Origin: Isosphaera pallida ATCC 43644
Lineage (GTDB): Bacteria; Planctomycetota; Planctomycetia; Isosphaerales; Isosphaeraceae
Length of the DNA: 64,000 bases
Direction: 5' to 3'
NCBI RefSeq assembly: GCF_000186345.1
Contig: NC_014962.1
Coordinates: forward strand, 3,190,450-3,254,449
How positions within the stretch are numbered: the stretch's first letter is position 1; every line of letters begins with the position of its first letter. The notes below the pieces were generated by a model that saw only the letters and a list, made by a program, of their open reading frames with translations, was not told the DNA's origin and did not search any database. Positions 26,328 to 40,564 of the stretch are shown here, one piece after another. Made by a program: the position numbers and the translations under genes.

Positions 26328-27452
26328 TCAGGCGTGACCGTCGCGGCTTAGCTGTTCCACCTCGGCGACCAGTCGATCCACCGTGTCGGGCTGATCGGCG
26401 ATTTCCAGAGTCGTCGCGCAGACGTGGCGACCGTGGGGAGGTAGGGTGATCCCCCGACCCGCTGCCTGCTCGACCGGGCGGGGGTTGGGTAGGTTGATCC
26501 CCGGCTCCAGGCCGGTGACATACCCCTCCTCTACCCCCATGAGGCTCTTCCACAAGGTAAAGTACGGCAACTCCGCCTTGGAAAACCGAAGCGCTGCGGC
26601 TCGTCGCCCCTGGGGACCGCGTAGCACGGCCAGGGTGCGACGATCGGCGTCGGCTTTAAGGTCGAGAAAGTAGACCTGTTCGGCGAATCCTGGCTCGGCC
26701 GCTCCATAACGGTTCCAGCCATCCAGACCCTCGGCGGCCCGAGCGTCGCGGGGCGTGACGGTTTCCACCGGCGCGAGCAGTTCCGACCCGTCATCCAGCA
26801 GTGGTGGTCCGAAGTTCCAGTGGTAGAGCGAGTAAATCGGGGCCGGCACCGGGCGGAGGTTCACCACCTCGTCGCGCACAGTCAACGCGGCGGTTCCCGG
26901 CACGTGGATCACGCTGGCGATGAGTTCGACGTTGAGGAAAAACAACCGCGCCTCTAGCACCCGCCCGGTGATCGTCACCGCGTGGGGCGGCTCGTCATCA
27001 ATCATGACCTCGACATGATGTGCCGGCAGGTTGGCGATGCGTCCGTGAAGCGGATAGACCCGATCCCCCTCGACGAACGGCGCGCCGTTGTTTTCCAAAC
27101 CGCAGCGGGCCAAAAACTCGTCGAACCCTTCGAGCCAGCCCAATCCGCCCCGGCCTTCGAGATCGACCAAGGCCGGATGGATCGGTCCATCGATAATCGG
27201 CGAACGCCATTGCAGCTCGAAGTCGCCCCAACCGGCCCGCCACAACCCCATGCCCCGGGTCGGCACGATCGAAAACCGCAACAATCCCGACTCCACCTCG
27301 ATGAGATCGACCCCTTCGCGCCGTCCTCCACGCAACCGTCGTCGCCGAATCGCCACGGGAACTAGTGTGGCGAGTCCCGCATGACGGGAATTCCAGTCGA
27401 AGTTGGGGGAATCCAGATCGGCCCGGGTGTCCAACAGGGTGAAACGCGGCAT
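26328..27452 (-). CDS. DUF4432 aldose 1-epimerase-like protein
   Basis: About 374 residues from the ATG at 27452 (MPRFTLLDTRAD); upstream frame is low complexity. A galactose-mutarotase-like beta-sandwich is indicated by SIVPTRGMGLWRAGW, LHGRIANLPA with the conserved His, ALTVRDEVVNL, SLYHWNFGPPLL and GLEPGINLPNPR. DUF4432 members bind sugars and may epimerise or mutarotate them; the substrate is unknown. Confidence 0.85.
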   Translation of the reverse strand: MPRFTLLDTRADLDSPNFDWNSRHAGLATLVPVAIRRRRLRGGRREGVDLIEVESGLLRFSIVPTRGMGLWRAGWGDFELQWRSPIIDGPIHPALVDLEGRGGLGWLEGFDEFLARCGLENNGAPFVEGDRVYPLHGRIANLPAHHVEVMIDDEPPHAVTITGRVLEARLFFLNVELIASVIHVPGTAALTVRDEVVNLRPVPAPIYSLYHWNFGPPLLDDGSELLAPVETVTPRDARAAEGLDGWNRYGAAEPGFAEQVYFLDLKADADRRTLAVLRGPQGRRAAALRFSKAELPYFTLWKSLMGVEEGYVTGLEPGINLPNPRPVEQAAGRGITLPPHGRHVCATTLEIADQPDTVDRLVAEVEQLSRDGHA

Positions 27453-27635
27453 AGCGCATGGGTCCCAATCGAGGAGACACACGGTGGAAAAGAAGCGGGT
27501 GTGGTTCCGTTTGGTTCCGCTCCATTCGATTCCGTTCGGTTCATAGGCGGCGCGGCTTCGCCAAACTCCAACCAGCCCGATTCCGTCAACATACCTCCAA
27601 GGAGCAACCCACGCCAGGCCGGACGATCCTCGCGC

Positions 27636-27689
27636 CACGCGACCCGAAGCGGGTCGTTCCTGGCAGGAACGCTCGCTTCGGGTCGCGTG
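27636..27689. terminator. Long near-perfect inverted repeat, terminator-like
   Basis: CACGCGACCCGAAGCG pairs perfectly (16 bp) with its complement at 27674-27689; inside, CGTTCC pairs with GGAACG around a TGGCA loop. The 54-base hairpin lies between the stop of the paralog pair (27733) and the DUF4432 start (27452), where a minus-strand terminator would sit. No T-run follows. Confidence 0.65.
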
Positions 27690-27732
27690 AGTGCCTCGGG
27701 GTGGCTGCGCCTCGGGGACCGATCCGATCCGA

Positions 27733-28137
27733 TCAGATCATGTCCCGGCCGCGGACCACGGCGTGGACTTGGCGGCAGGTTTGGGAGACGCTTTCGCCCA
27801 CCACCCGATGTTTGGATTCGAGTTGGTTGGCGTACATGTTGAGAACTTTAGCAATGAAGACCGTCTGGCCGGGGTCGGCCTCGGCATCGATTTGACCCAG
27901 CGACTCCTCGATCTGGTCGGTCAGGTAGAGCAAAAATTGGATTTGGCCCTTGACGTTGGCGAGGGCGGCCCGGAGCGCCGGGGCGAGGGTCGCGCTGGAG
28001 GGGCTGCTGGACGCGGCGGCGTCGGGGGTGGGGCCGGCGGGGGCCTCGAGCGCGGCCGGGGTCGAATCGGGGGTGGGGCCGCCGGGGAAGTCCAAGGTGG
28101 ACAGACTTGGGGCGGTGGTGTCGTGTCCGAGGCTCAT
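27733..28137 (-). CDS. Helical protein of unknown family, second of a coupled paralog pair
   Basis: A 134-residue protein: about 50 residues of Pro/Ala/Ser-rich disorder, then one helical domain with GQIQFLLYL (64-72), AEADPG and VFIAKVLNMYANQLE, ending near VVGESV. The upstream gene encodes a paralog with the same landmarks. Its ATG overlaps the upstream stop (ATGA). I do not recognise the family; it has no signal peptide or catalytic motif and may be an adaptor. Confidence 0.7.
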   Translation of the reverse strand: MSLGHDTTAPSLSTLDFPGGPTPDSTPAALEAPAGPTPDAAASSSPSSATLAPALRAALANVKGQIQFLLYLTDQIEESLGQIDAEADPGQTVFIAKVLNMYANQLESKHRVVGESVSQTCRQVHAVVRGRDMI

Positions 28138-28559
28138 GCGGTCGCTCCTTGACCGGGGCCGAGGGGATCGGAAGAGGTCGGGACGGCGTCGAGACCAGCT
28201 TGCAAGGCGGCGCACAATTCGCCGACCACCCGCATGTTCTCGCATTCCTGAGCCAGGTTGTGGGCGTGCATCTCAACGAGTTGCCTTAGGAAGATCCGAG
28301 TGCCGGCGTCCCCCTCGGCCTGGAACCGCTCGACGTCGGCGACCGCCGCGCGTACCAAGTAATCCATGAATTGGAGTTTGCCGCGGATCGCGGTGCAAAT
28401 CCGGTCGAGTTGTCCAAGGTCCAACGCCGTGGCCGTTGGCGCGGAGGAGGGGGGCAAGGTGAACGACGCGGCCGTCGCGGCCGGGGCATCGAACCCCGAC
28501 GACGGCGGCGTAGGGTTCAGGGAAGCGGAGGGCGTGGCGCTGCTCATCGGTGGCGACAT
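28134..28559 (-). CDS. Helical protein of unknown family, first of a coupled paralog pair
   Basis: A 141-residue paralog of the following gene: disordered first 48 residues, then GKLQFMDYL (60-68), AEGDAGTRIFLRQLVEMHAHNL and VVGEL. The conserved core is about 60 residues, with two or three amphipathic helices. The four-base overlap (ATGA) with the second gene suggests balanced synthesis, perhaps of a heteromer. Its promoter would lie in the shared 613-base divergent gap with the LysR gene. Confidence 0.7.
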   Translation of the reverse strand: MSPPMSSATPSASLNPTPPSSGFDAPAATAASFTLPPSSAPTATALDLGQLDRICTAIRGKLQFMDYLVRAAVADVERFQAEGDAGTRIFLRQLVEMHAHNLAQECENMRVVGELCAALQAGLDAVPTSSDPLGPGQGATA

Positions 28560-29172
28560 CCATATCTCCCCGACCGCGCGGCCCGTGCTCCTGGTGGCGA
28601 AGGAATTAAGAGGGGATAATCCTCTCGCCCCTCGTCAAGCACCAAGACGCCGCGACCCACTCGGTCGGTTGCCCGAATCGAACCATCGGAGGGGAACCCA
28701 CCCTTCGCGGCGTCCCACCGCGAACCAACCCCAAACCCGCGGGCTCCGGGCGGCTCCGATCACGTGGGACGATACCCCGAATCGCTTCAACCGACAAGGG
28801 GAATTGCGGTAGGTTTCCCCAACCCCCCCCTCGACTGCCACCTCCCGCCCGCCAATGCCAACGCGGGTCAATCCCCTCGCCCACCACCCACTTGATTCCC
28901 GGCATCGAAAACCCTAATGTAAAGGGGCCTGTTCCTGGACGATGGGTCATACTAGCGACGGGAACGGGCGCGCGATCGTCAACGACGTCCGTTGATTGGA
29001 CTTCATGGATCGTGCTTTGGGTCAACTCATCCCGACCTGACGTGATCTGCTCGGCGTGATTGGACTGGACTGGATTGGTTGGATGATCCGGTCGGACCGA
29101 TGGGGAACGAGCGGCGGGCGGGATGATCAAACAGTTCGCGTCAACCCATCGTCGGGAGGGACGGCCTCCGCC
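28560..29172. other. Divergent intergenic region
   Basis: About 0.6 kb between the paralog pair and the LysR-family gene. It probably holds promoters for both. I saw direct repetitions of GGACTGGA/GGATTGG just upstream of the LysR gene (29060-29085), but no firm -35/-10 pair. Confidence 0.4.
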
Positions 29173-30207
29173 ATGCAACTGGAATCGATCCGGATTTTTT
29201 GCGACGTGATCCGGTGCGCCAGCTTCTCGGTGGCCGCCCGCGAGAACGGCTTGTCGCAATCGTCGGTCTCGCAAACCGTGAGCGGTCTGGAAAGTCGTCT
29301 AGGCTTACGGTTGATCGACCGCTCGCGGCGTCCGCTGGTACCCACCGAAGCCGGGCGGCTGTACTACGAGGGGTGTCGAGAGTTAATCGACCGCTACCAA
29401 CAGGTCGAGGATCAGGTCCGCGCTCTGGCCGATCAGGGTGAAATGGCCGGACGGGTGCGGATCGCGGCGATCTACTCCGCCGGGTTGCACCACCTCAACC
29501 AGTTCAGCCGCGAATTCAAAACTGCCCACCCCAAGGCTGAAGTGCGCATCGACTACCTGCATCCCTCTGAAGTCGTTGAGGCGGTTCTGGGCGACCAGGT
29601 GGATCTCGGCCTGATCTCCTGCCCCAGCCGCTCCCCCGAATTCGAGACCATTCCTTGGCGCGAAGAGGAGATGGTGTTGGCGGTTCACCCCGACCATCCC
29701 TTCGCCTCTCGCGAGGCGGTCGAACTACGCGAACTTCAGGATCAGCCCTTCGTCCACTTCTCGCCCGATTTGGCCATCCGCCGGGTGATCGACCGGGAAT
29801 TGCGACGCCTGAACGTCCAGGTCAAGGTAGTCAGCGAATTTGACAACATCGAGATCATCAAACGCGCCTGCGAAGTCCCCGACGGTCTGGCGATCCTGCC
29901 CCTGCCCTCCCTGGAGCGCGAAGTCAAGTTTGGCACCCTCAAGGCAGTGCCTCTCAAGCCAGCCACGCTCAAACGTCCCCTGGCGATCCTGTTGCGCAAG
30001 AACCGTGACCTGGGGTTGGCCGCGTTGGAGTTCCTCAAGCTGCTCAAAGCCCACGCCGATCCCTACGTCCCCGCGCCTCCGATCCCGGACGAATCCGCCG
30101 CGGACTCAGATCGGACCGAGCCACCTCCAGCCGGTTCCAACGAGGAAGCAACGCGGTTGTCGCGGACCCCTCCTCCCCGAGTCGCTACCGCCACCGTGAC
30201 CTCCTAG
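29173..30207 (+). CDS. LysR-family transcriptional regulator
   Basis: A 344-residue regulator. The winged helix-turn-helix is at the N-terminus (FCDVIRCASFSVAARENGLSQSSVSQTVSGLE), followed by the LysR_substrate effector domain (RVRIAAIYSAGLHHL..., VDLGLISCPS). The last 40 residues are Pro/Thr-rich extension. It stands divergently from the paralog pair, so it may control it, and it precedes gltBD by 635 bases, so it could be a nitrogen-related regulator; neither is shown. ATG at 29173 sits in the right place for the HTH. Confidence 0.85.
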   Translation: MQLESIRIFCDVIRCASFSVAARENGLSQSSVSQTVSGLESRLGLRLIDRSRRPLVPTEAGRLYYEGCRELIDRYQQVEDQVRALADQGEMAGRVRIAAIYSAGLHHLNQFSREFKTAHPKAEVRIDYLHPSEVVEAVLGDQVDLGLISCPSRSPEFETIPWREEEMVLAVHPDHPFASREAVELRELQDQPFVHFSPDLAIRRVIDRELRRLNVQVKVVSEFDNIEIIKRACEVPDGLAILPLPSLEREVKFGTLKAVPLKPATLKRPLAILLRKNRDLGLAALEFLKLLKAHADPYVPAPPIPDESAADSDRTEPPPAGSNEEATRLSRTPPPRVATATVTS

Positions 30208-30842
30208 CCCCCAGCCCAACCAGACGCGTTGGAGATCGAGTCGAGTCGGATCGAGTCGGACAGAAGCAAGCGATTCCCACCCGCGCAAGGCGGAAGCTTG
30301 TCGTTGGCTCACGCGGTCTCGAAGATCAGCCCGCGACGACGCGATGAGCAAACGCCTCGCGTGGTCCATCCCAAGCGGTTCCCAGATGGGCACGGTTATG
30401 GGCGGAACCGACTCGCGCTCGTCGAGGGTTTAGAGGCGGTTCTCTCGTTACTACCACCTTGGTTCCTCATTCATCCAGCCGACTTTCAATCCCCCGGCTC
30501 CGCCGTTGGGTTTGACCAACCTCGGCGAACTCGCTGGAATCCCGGTGGGCCGCCAAGGGTCGAGTGGTCGTGGTCCTCGGTCGTCTCCTTCTCTCTTTCG
30601 CCCGCGCTGGTGGATCGTCGTTCCACCGGTGGTTCAACGTCTCCCCCGCGTTTCGATCGCCCAGCGTTGGCCTCGTGGTCCGCCGTCCGTCTCTCTCCAA
30701 TCGTGTTCGTGTTGGCTCCGCGTCGCTCTCGGTTCGAGATTCCCGCTCCGGTTGGAACCTCGCCGCCTGGATCCGACGCCTAACCGTTTCAACCTTCCCT
30801 AAATATCCTCCTCTTACCGGAAGAGAGTGAGTCGCGCCGACG
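30208..30842. other. Intergenic stretch upstream of gltB
   Basis: 635 bases without a gene. It shows short repeated GAGTCGGA-type hexamers near 30238-30262 and a GGAAGAGAG ribosome-site candidate next to the gltB ATG. The gltB promoter is presumably here. Confidence 0.4.
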
Positions 30843-35462
<4,620 letters not shown>

Positions 35463-35641
35463 TCCAACCCCGCGATCCGCCCCTTCCCCCGGATCCCAGC
35501 GCCAACCTGTTTCCTCCCTCAGATCCCAACCCAACCCGCCCCAACGAAATCCCACGCCAACGCCCGCCCAAAACCAACCGTGCTGGGCATGGGATTGCGA
35601 CCCGAAGGTGTCCAAAATGATCAAAAGCTGGAGTGATATCG

Positions 35642-37138
35642 ATGGGTAAGCCGACTGGTTTTCTGGAGTTTCCACGTCAGACCGCGCCCAAGCGGCCGAT
35701 TCCGTTGCGCAAGAGCGACTTCCTGGAAGTGTATGAACCGATGGATCCCGAGGCGCTCCGAGCTCAAGGGGCGCGCTGCATGGATTGCGGGGTGCCGTTT
35801 TGTCATCAAGGGTGTCCGCTGGGGAATTTGATTCCAGATTGGAATGATCTTGTTTACAAAGATCAATGGAAAGCGGCGCTCGATCGGCTGCACGCCACCA
35901 ACAACTTTCCGGAGTTCACCGGCAAGCTTTGTCCGGCTCCATGCGAGGAGGCGTGCGTGCTGGCGCTCATTGACAAGCCAGTGGCGATCAAGCAGGTCGA
36001 GGCGGCGTTGGCGGAGAGGGGCTGGGAGGAGGACTGGATCGTGCCGCAGCCCGCGCCGGTACGTACTGGCAAGCGGGTGGCGGTGGTTGGTTCGGGTCCG
36101 GCCGGTTTGGCCGCCGCCCAGCAACTAGCGCGGGTTGGTCATGATGTCGTGGTGTTAGAACGCGACGATCGTCTGGGAGGGCTCTTGAGATACGGCATCC
36201 CCGACTTCAAGATGGAGAAGAAGCACATCGACCGCCGGATTGCGCAGATGCAGGCTGAAGGGGTCAAGTTCGTCACTGGGGCCGAGATTGGTTCAGACGC
36301 CTGGCCAGTGCGTCGACTTCTGTCTGAGTTCGACGCGGTTTGCCTAGCCGCCGGAGCGCTCCAAGCTCGTGATCTGGACGCCCCCGGCCGTCATCTCCAG
36401 GGAATTTATCAGGCAATGGACTTTTTGACCCGGCAAAACCGGCAAGTCTCTGGCGACCCTGTGGAACTTATCTCCGCAAAAGACAAGCATGTGGTAATTA
36501 TTGGTGGCGGCGACACTGCGGCCGACTGCTTGGGAACGGTCCATCGTCAAGGCTGCCGGGATGTTCGTCAGTTTGACATCTACCCCGAATTGCCGGCCGA
36601 ACGTCAGGTCGAGGAAAACCCTTGGCCCCAATGGGCCTATGTGGCGCGGACGACTCCGGCCCATGAGGAGGGAGGTGAGCGGATCCACGCCCGTCAAGTC
36701 GTGCGATTTTTGGGCGACGACTTCGGCCGGGTGCGCGCAATTGACACGGTGGAGGTCCGTCCCACCTTTTCACGGATCGCCGGTCCCGCTGGTCCCAAGC
36801 GGTTCGAGGTGGTGCCCGGTTCCGAACGCACCTTCCCCGCCGACCTCGTGTTGTTGGCGATCGGCTTTGTCGGAACCGAGCGGCCGGCTGGCGGCCTGGT
36901 GGATCAACTCGGCCTGGCGATCGACGCTCGGGGCAACGTCGTGGTCGATCCCTTCACTCACGCGACTTCGGTCCCCAAGGTCTTCGCTTGTGGCGACATG
37001 ACCCGAGGCGCATCGTTGATTGTCTGGGCCATCGCCGAGGGACGTCAAGCCGCCGCCGGCATTGACGCCTTCCTCATGGGCCAAACCGACCTGCCCCAAC
37101 CCCTGGCCCACGGCAACCACGCCCGACCCTTCGCCTAA
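35642..37138 (+). CDS. gltD: Glutamate synthase small subunit (NADPH-dependent)
   Basis: A 498-residue subunit that passes electrons from NAD(P)H to the large subunit. The N-terminal Cys-rich domain binds 4Fe-4S clusters (CMDCGVPFCHQGCPLGN; CPAPCEEAC). Then come the FAD site VAVVGSGPAGLAAAQQLA, the NAD(P)H site VVIIGGGDTAADCLG and the C-terminal FACGDMTRGASLIVWAIAEGR. ATG at 35642 is preferred; an in-frame ATG-like start nine bases upstream would add three residues. It forms the gltBD operon with the preceding gene. Confidence 0.96.
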   Translation: MGKPTGFLEFPRQTAPKRPIPLRKSDFLEVYEPMDPEALRAQGARCMDCGVPFCHQGCPLGNLIPDWNDLVYKDQWKAALDRLHATNNFPEFTGKLCPAPCEEACVLALIDKPVAIKQVEAALAERGWEEDWIVPQPAPVRTGKRVAVVGSGPAGLAAAQQLARVGHDVVVLERDDRLGGLLRYGIPDFKMEKKHIDRRIAQMQAEGVKFVTGAEIGSDAWPVRRLLSEFDAVCLAAGALQARDLDAPGRHLQGIYQAMDFLTRQNRQVSGDPVELISAKDKHVVIIGGGDTAADCLGTVHRQGCRDVRQFDIYPELPAERQVEENPWPQWAYVARTTPAHEEGGERIHARQVVRFLGDDFGRVRAIDTVEVRPTFSRIAGPAGPKRFEVVPGSERTFPADLVLLAIGFVGTERPAGGLVDQLGLAIDARGNVVVDPFTHATSVPKVFACGDMTRGASLIVWAIAEGRQAAAGIDAFLMGQTDLPQPLAHGNHARPFA

Positions 37139-37225
37139 GCCCAACAGGTGAGCGACCGCACTTGACCCCCTCCGACGGCCGACGGCAACGAGGACAAGGA
37201 CGGTTGAGTCCGTTCCGTCGATATC

Positions 37226-37243
37226 CGACAACGGCCGTTATCG
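37226..37243. promoter_or_regulatory. Palindrome with AACGGCCGTT core
   Basis: CGACAACGGCCGTTATCG is an 18-base near-palindrome (one mismatched pair) in the 400-base gap between gltD and the coiled-coil kinase. It could be an operator, or chance in GC-rich DNA. Confidence 0.25.
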
Positions 37244-37539
37244 TCGAGGCTCGGCGCGTCCTCATCTTCGCCTCCTAAAGCGGTGCTCCATTCCACCAAA
37301 CCGATGGGTTAACCCAAGATGGTCGAGTCGTTGATCCTTAACTTCTCTAGGAAAATCGAACAAGACATTCCCTAACGAACGCGGCTGAGATACGATGAGT
37401 CAGACTCTTCGCATGATCCCGCGGAGTGGTGTGCCCGGTGTTCCCCGTGGAACGCTGCCCATGTGACGGCCCGAGTGGATGGTGCTCAATCAGGCACCAC
37501 AACTCCAAGGGATCGAGCCGGGCGAAAGGTGATGGACCT

Positions 37540-39570
37540 ATGGTGGACGCGAGCCGAAACCCGATGCCGGAACCCTCCTCCAACGCTGGAGTGACCTCCC
37601 CGCGGCGTCCCTTTGACTTTGCGTCCCGCGACTCCAAGGGCGAGTCCCTCGGTTGGACCGAATCGAAGCGTGCCCTGGGACGCGCGTTGGCGGTTTGGGA
37701 GGGGTTGCTGGCGGACAATCCCGAAGGTTCTGCTTCCGGCGATCCCCTGGTTCTGACCGTGCCCCGGGACGCAGTTGAGACCCTCGGCAACACAGTCCGC
37801 CAACTGGTGACCGCCGCTGAAACCAAGATGGACCGCCTCCGCGCCGAGATCAATCAACAAATCCGCCGTCATGAATCCGAACAGGCGGCTCTGATGCGGC
37901 AGATTCAATGGGCGCGGGACGAAATGGCGGTCCGCGAACAGGCGCATCAGAGCGAACGCAAGCGGTGGGAGAATCAGAAGCAGTCGCTCAACTCGTTGGT
38001 GGATCGGTTGCTGCGCGAGCTTGAGGATGAGAACAACGCGGCGGGCACACCGCAACTGATCGCCGAGATGGGCCAGCTGCGTGAACGCTGCCGCAAGTTG
38101 GAAAATGAGTTGGAGGAGGCCCGCAAGCAAACCCTGGATATCACCGCTGAAGCCGAACGGCGGGTCTTGGAGCTCCAAGTGGCGCTCTCTGAGCGGGCCG
38201 AGGAGCTTCGTCGGGAACGGGAAGGCCGCGAGCGGGATCGCCAAGAGGCCGAGCGGCGTCACGCTGTGCTTCAAGAGTTTGTGGAGGGATTGCAGACGCG
38301 TCGAGAGGCGCAGACGGCCCAGGGGATTGATTCGCGGGCGACAGCTCCAGGTGAGGCGGCGCGGGTGTTCGAAGCCGCGATGGCCGACCAGGACGCGACC
38401 CCCCGAGTCCCTCCCGATTGGTCGTCGGCGTCGGAGTCTGCCGACGCTGCGCGGTCCACCGCGGCTCGCCGGGAAGTCACGCCTTGGGACCACTTGGTTC
38501 CCGACGTGTCGTCCACCGCCAAGACCGACTCGGGAGAAGTTCCGGCCATCGGCGAACTCGGCGTTGGCTCACGCTTGGGCAAATGTCTGTTGGCTCACGT
38601 TCTTGGCCAAGGCGGTTTCGGAGTGGTCTATCTGGCGACCCATCTAAGCTTGAATATTCCAGTCGCCGTCAAGGTCCTTCGCCTGGACGCGGCCGCGGGT
38701 CCCTCCCAGACTTCCCGGCTCGCCGAGTTTCGCCGCGAGGCCCGGTTGTTGGCCCAGTTGAATCACCCCAACGTGGTGCGGTTGTGGGACTTTGACGAGT
38801 CGCCCCCGTATCCCCACCTCACGATGGAGTATGTACATGGTCCCAGCCTGGCAGAATTGATTCGGCAAAGCGGCCGGCTCTCGGTCGATCGGGTGGTTGA
38901 ACTTGGTCTTCAGGCGACGCGGGGCTTGGCCGCCGGCTATGAACTGGGGATCATCCACCGCGATGTGAATCCCGCCAATCTGCTCATCCATCGCGACGGC
39001 ACCGCCAAGCTAACCGACTTTGGTTTGGCCCGGTTGCATGATCCCCAGGAGCGTCCCGCCTCCGGAAGTCAAGGACGATTCGACGCTGGACGCGGTGGCG
39101 CAGGATTCGGTTCAAGCCGCAGCGGATCTCAAACCCTTTGGCGTGGGACCGCGTTGTACATGGCTCCCGAACAAGCCTCTAGGCCCCACGAGGTGGATCA
39201 CCGGGCCGACATCTACGCGCTCGGCGCGACCTTGTATCACGCGGTCACTGGACGGACACCGTTCCAGGGCCGCACGCCGATGGAGGTGTTGATTGAACAC
39301 GCTCACACGCCTCCTCGTCCCCCCGTCGAACTGGTGCCCGACTTGCCGCATGGCTTGTCCGACTTGATTGTGACGATGTTGTCCAAGAGACCCGAGGATC
39401 GTCCCCAAACCTATGACGAGGTGGAAGACCAATTGTCCAGCTTTCGGGATGCCAAACCCCTACGACAAGGTGGGATCGAACCCGCCGTCACGACTCCGCG
39501 TTCGTCATTGTGGCGTTCATTGATGTCCAGCCGCCGCGACACGACCAACCGCAGCGACTGGGCAGGGTGA
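37540..39570 (+). CDS. Hanks-type Ser/Thr protein kinase with N-terminal coiled coil
   Basis: A 676-residue kinase. ATG at 37540 follows an AAAGGTGAT ribosome site; the open frame upstream is not conserved. Residues 80-260 form a long charged coiled coil. The kinase domain spans about 345-625: Gly loop LGQGGFGVVYLA, VAVK, HRDVNPANLL (Asn in place of the usual catalytic-loop Lys), DFGLA, MAPEQ, and DIYALGATLYHAVTGRTPF. No transmembrane helix; the C-terminus is a short basic tail. It phosphorylates unknown targets and points towards the bilin cluster, converging with it. Confidence 0.88.
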   Translation: MVDASRNPMPEPSSNAGVTSPRRPFDFASRDSKGESLGWTESKRALGRALAVWEGLLADNPEGSASGDPLVLTVPRDAVETLGNTVRQLVTAAETKMDRLRAEINQQIRRHESEQAALMRQIQWARDEMAVREQAHQSERKRWENQKQSLNSLVDRLLRELEDENNAAGTPQLIAEMGQLRERCRKLENELEEARKQTLDITAEAERRVLELQVALSERAEELRREREGRERDRQEAERRHAVLQEFVEGLQTRREAQTAQGIDSRATAPGEAARVFEAAMADQDATPRVPPDWSSASESADAARSTAARREVTPWDHLVPDVSSTAKTDSGEVPAIGELGVGSRLGKCLLAHVLGQGGFGVVYLATHLSLNIPVAVKVLRLDAAAGPSQTSRLAEFRREARLLAQLNHPNVVRLWDFDESPPYPHLTMEYVHGPSLAELIRQSGRLSVDRVVELGLQATRGLAAGYELGIIHRDVNPANLLIHRDGTAKLTDFGLARLHDPQERPASGSQGRFDAGRGGAGFGSSRSGSQTLWRGTALYMAPEQASRPHEVDHRADIYALGATLYHAVTGRTPFQGRTPMEVLIEHAHTPPRPPVELVPDLPHGLSDLIVTMLSKRPEDRPQTYDEVEDQLSSFRDAKPLRQGGIEPAVTTPRSSLWRSLMSSRRDTTNRSDWAG

Positions 39571-39583
39571 GGGAAGTTTGGAT

Positions 39584-40564
39584 TCAAGGTGACTGGCGTT
39601 CCCGAGGTGACACCTTGAGTCCTAGGTGGTTGGGACAAGGTCGCTCCAAACCAGGTTTGCCTTGATGGATTGGCCGGTTGAGAATGCGGGCGGCTCCCTG
39701 GTTGTCTCGGACGACCAGGCTGGTGGAGCCGCCGCCATCCAGATTGAGGCCGTCCCACGCCCCCAACTTGCGCAGCCAGTCGGCGGTCTCGCGTTGCATC
39801 GCGCCCATGCTGTGCAGAGGTTGACGGCCGTCGATGGCGAGCAGGATCAGGAATTGGCCGTCTTGGGAGACTCCAACCGCCGAGCGGGGATGCACTGGGT
39901 CGTCGCCGGGCAAAATCTCGCCTGCTTTAAGGATGATCTTGAAGCCGCCGCAGGCGGTCCAAATCCCCTCCAGCCCCTGTTCGCCGCCCTCGATTAGCGC
40001 CTGTTGGGATACGATCCGCGCGTGGTTGGATCGGTCCAAGACCAGCGCGTCGTAAGCAGGGTCGGGTGGAGAAATGACCATGCCTTCGCGGATCGCTAGA
40101 CCAACGATGTCCTGGGGCACTCCGGAGTCGTTGACCACGGGGCCGAACGGAGCGCAGTTGATGGCGGCGTCGAGTCCCTCGGCGGCGAGAAACGCCGAGG
40201 TGGTGACGCTGTCGGCCTCCAGGGGGCGTTCGCCGTTCGAGGGGCTGACCACGAAGCTCAGGCCCGGGGTAGTCAGGTCGATCCGCAGCGCCTGGCCGCG
40301 TAGCCTCCGTGGCGTCTCGGCGGCTAGAGCCAGATGATCGACACCGCGAAAGAGAGGACGCCAGGCGTGCTTGAGGGTATCAGCGTCAAGTTGGTCGATG
40401 CGGACGGCCGGAGCCTCGAGCGCGTCCTGGCCCCGAACCGACTGGGCCGGAACCCACGCGAAAACCAGTCCGCCGATCATCAACCCCCAAACAATCCACG
40501 CCGCCGTCGCCCGATGGCGACGGCGGCGGAGTTGGGAAGCTTCTTGATGTTGAAACTGAGTCAT
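39584..40564 (-). CDS. Exported phosphodiester glycosidase-like protein (NAGPA domain)
   Basis: About 326 residues. The ATG at 40564 overlaps the stop of the V4R gene by four bases (ATGA), so it is translationally coupled and the last gene of the cluster. One N-terminal transmembrane helix or signal follows a basic stretch (residues 18-40). The NAGPA/DUF2233 fold shows INCAPFGPVVN, GIWTACGGFKIIL, HPRSAVGVSQDG and the signature WDGLNLDGGGSTSLVVRDN. Family members remove sugars from phosphodiester-linked glycans or act on exopolysaccharide. Its presence with bilin genes is unexpected. Confidence 0.78.
   Translation of the reverse strand: MTQFQHQEASQLRRRRHRATAAWIVWGLMIGGLVFAWVPAQSVRGQDALEAPAVRIDQLDADTLKHAWRPLFRGVDHLALAAETPRRLRGQALRIDLTTPGLSFVVSPSNGERPLEADSVTTSAFLAAEGLDAAINCAPFGPVVNDSGVPQDIVGLAIREGMVISPPDPAYDALVLDRSNHARIVSQQALIEGGEQGLEGIWTACGGFKIILKAGEILPGDDPVHPRSAVGVSQDGQFLILLAIDGRQPLHSMGAMQRETADWLRKLGAWDGLNLDGGGSTSLVVRDNQGAARILNRPIHQGKPGLERPCPNHLGLKVSPRERQSP

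Noticed and set aside
28606-29274. 222-residue minus-strand frame in the divergent gap
   Set aside because: Runs into the LysR coding sequence; Arg/Gly-rich, no start support and no recognisable domain.
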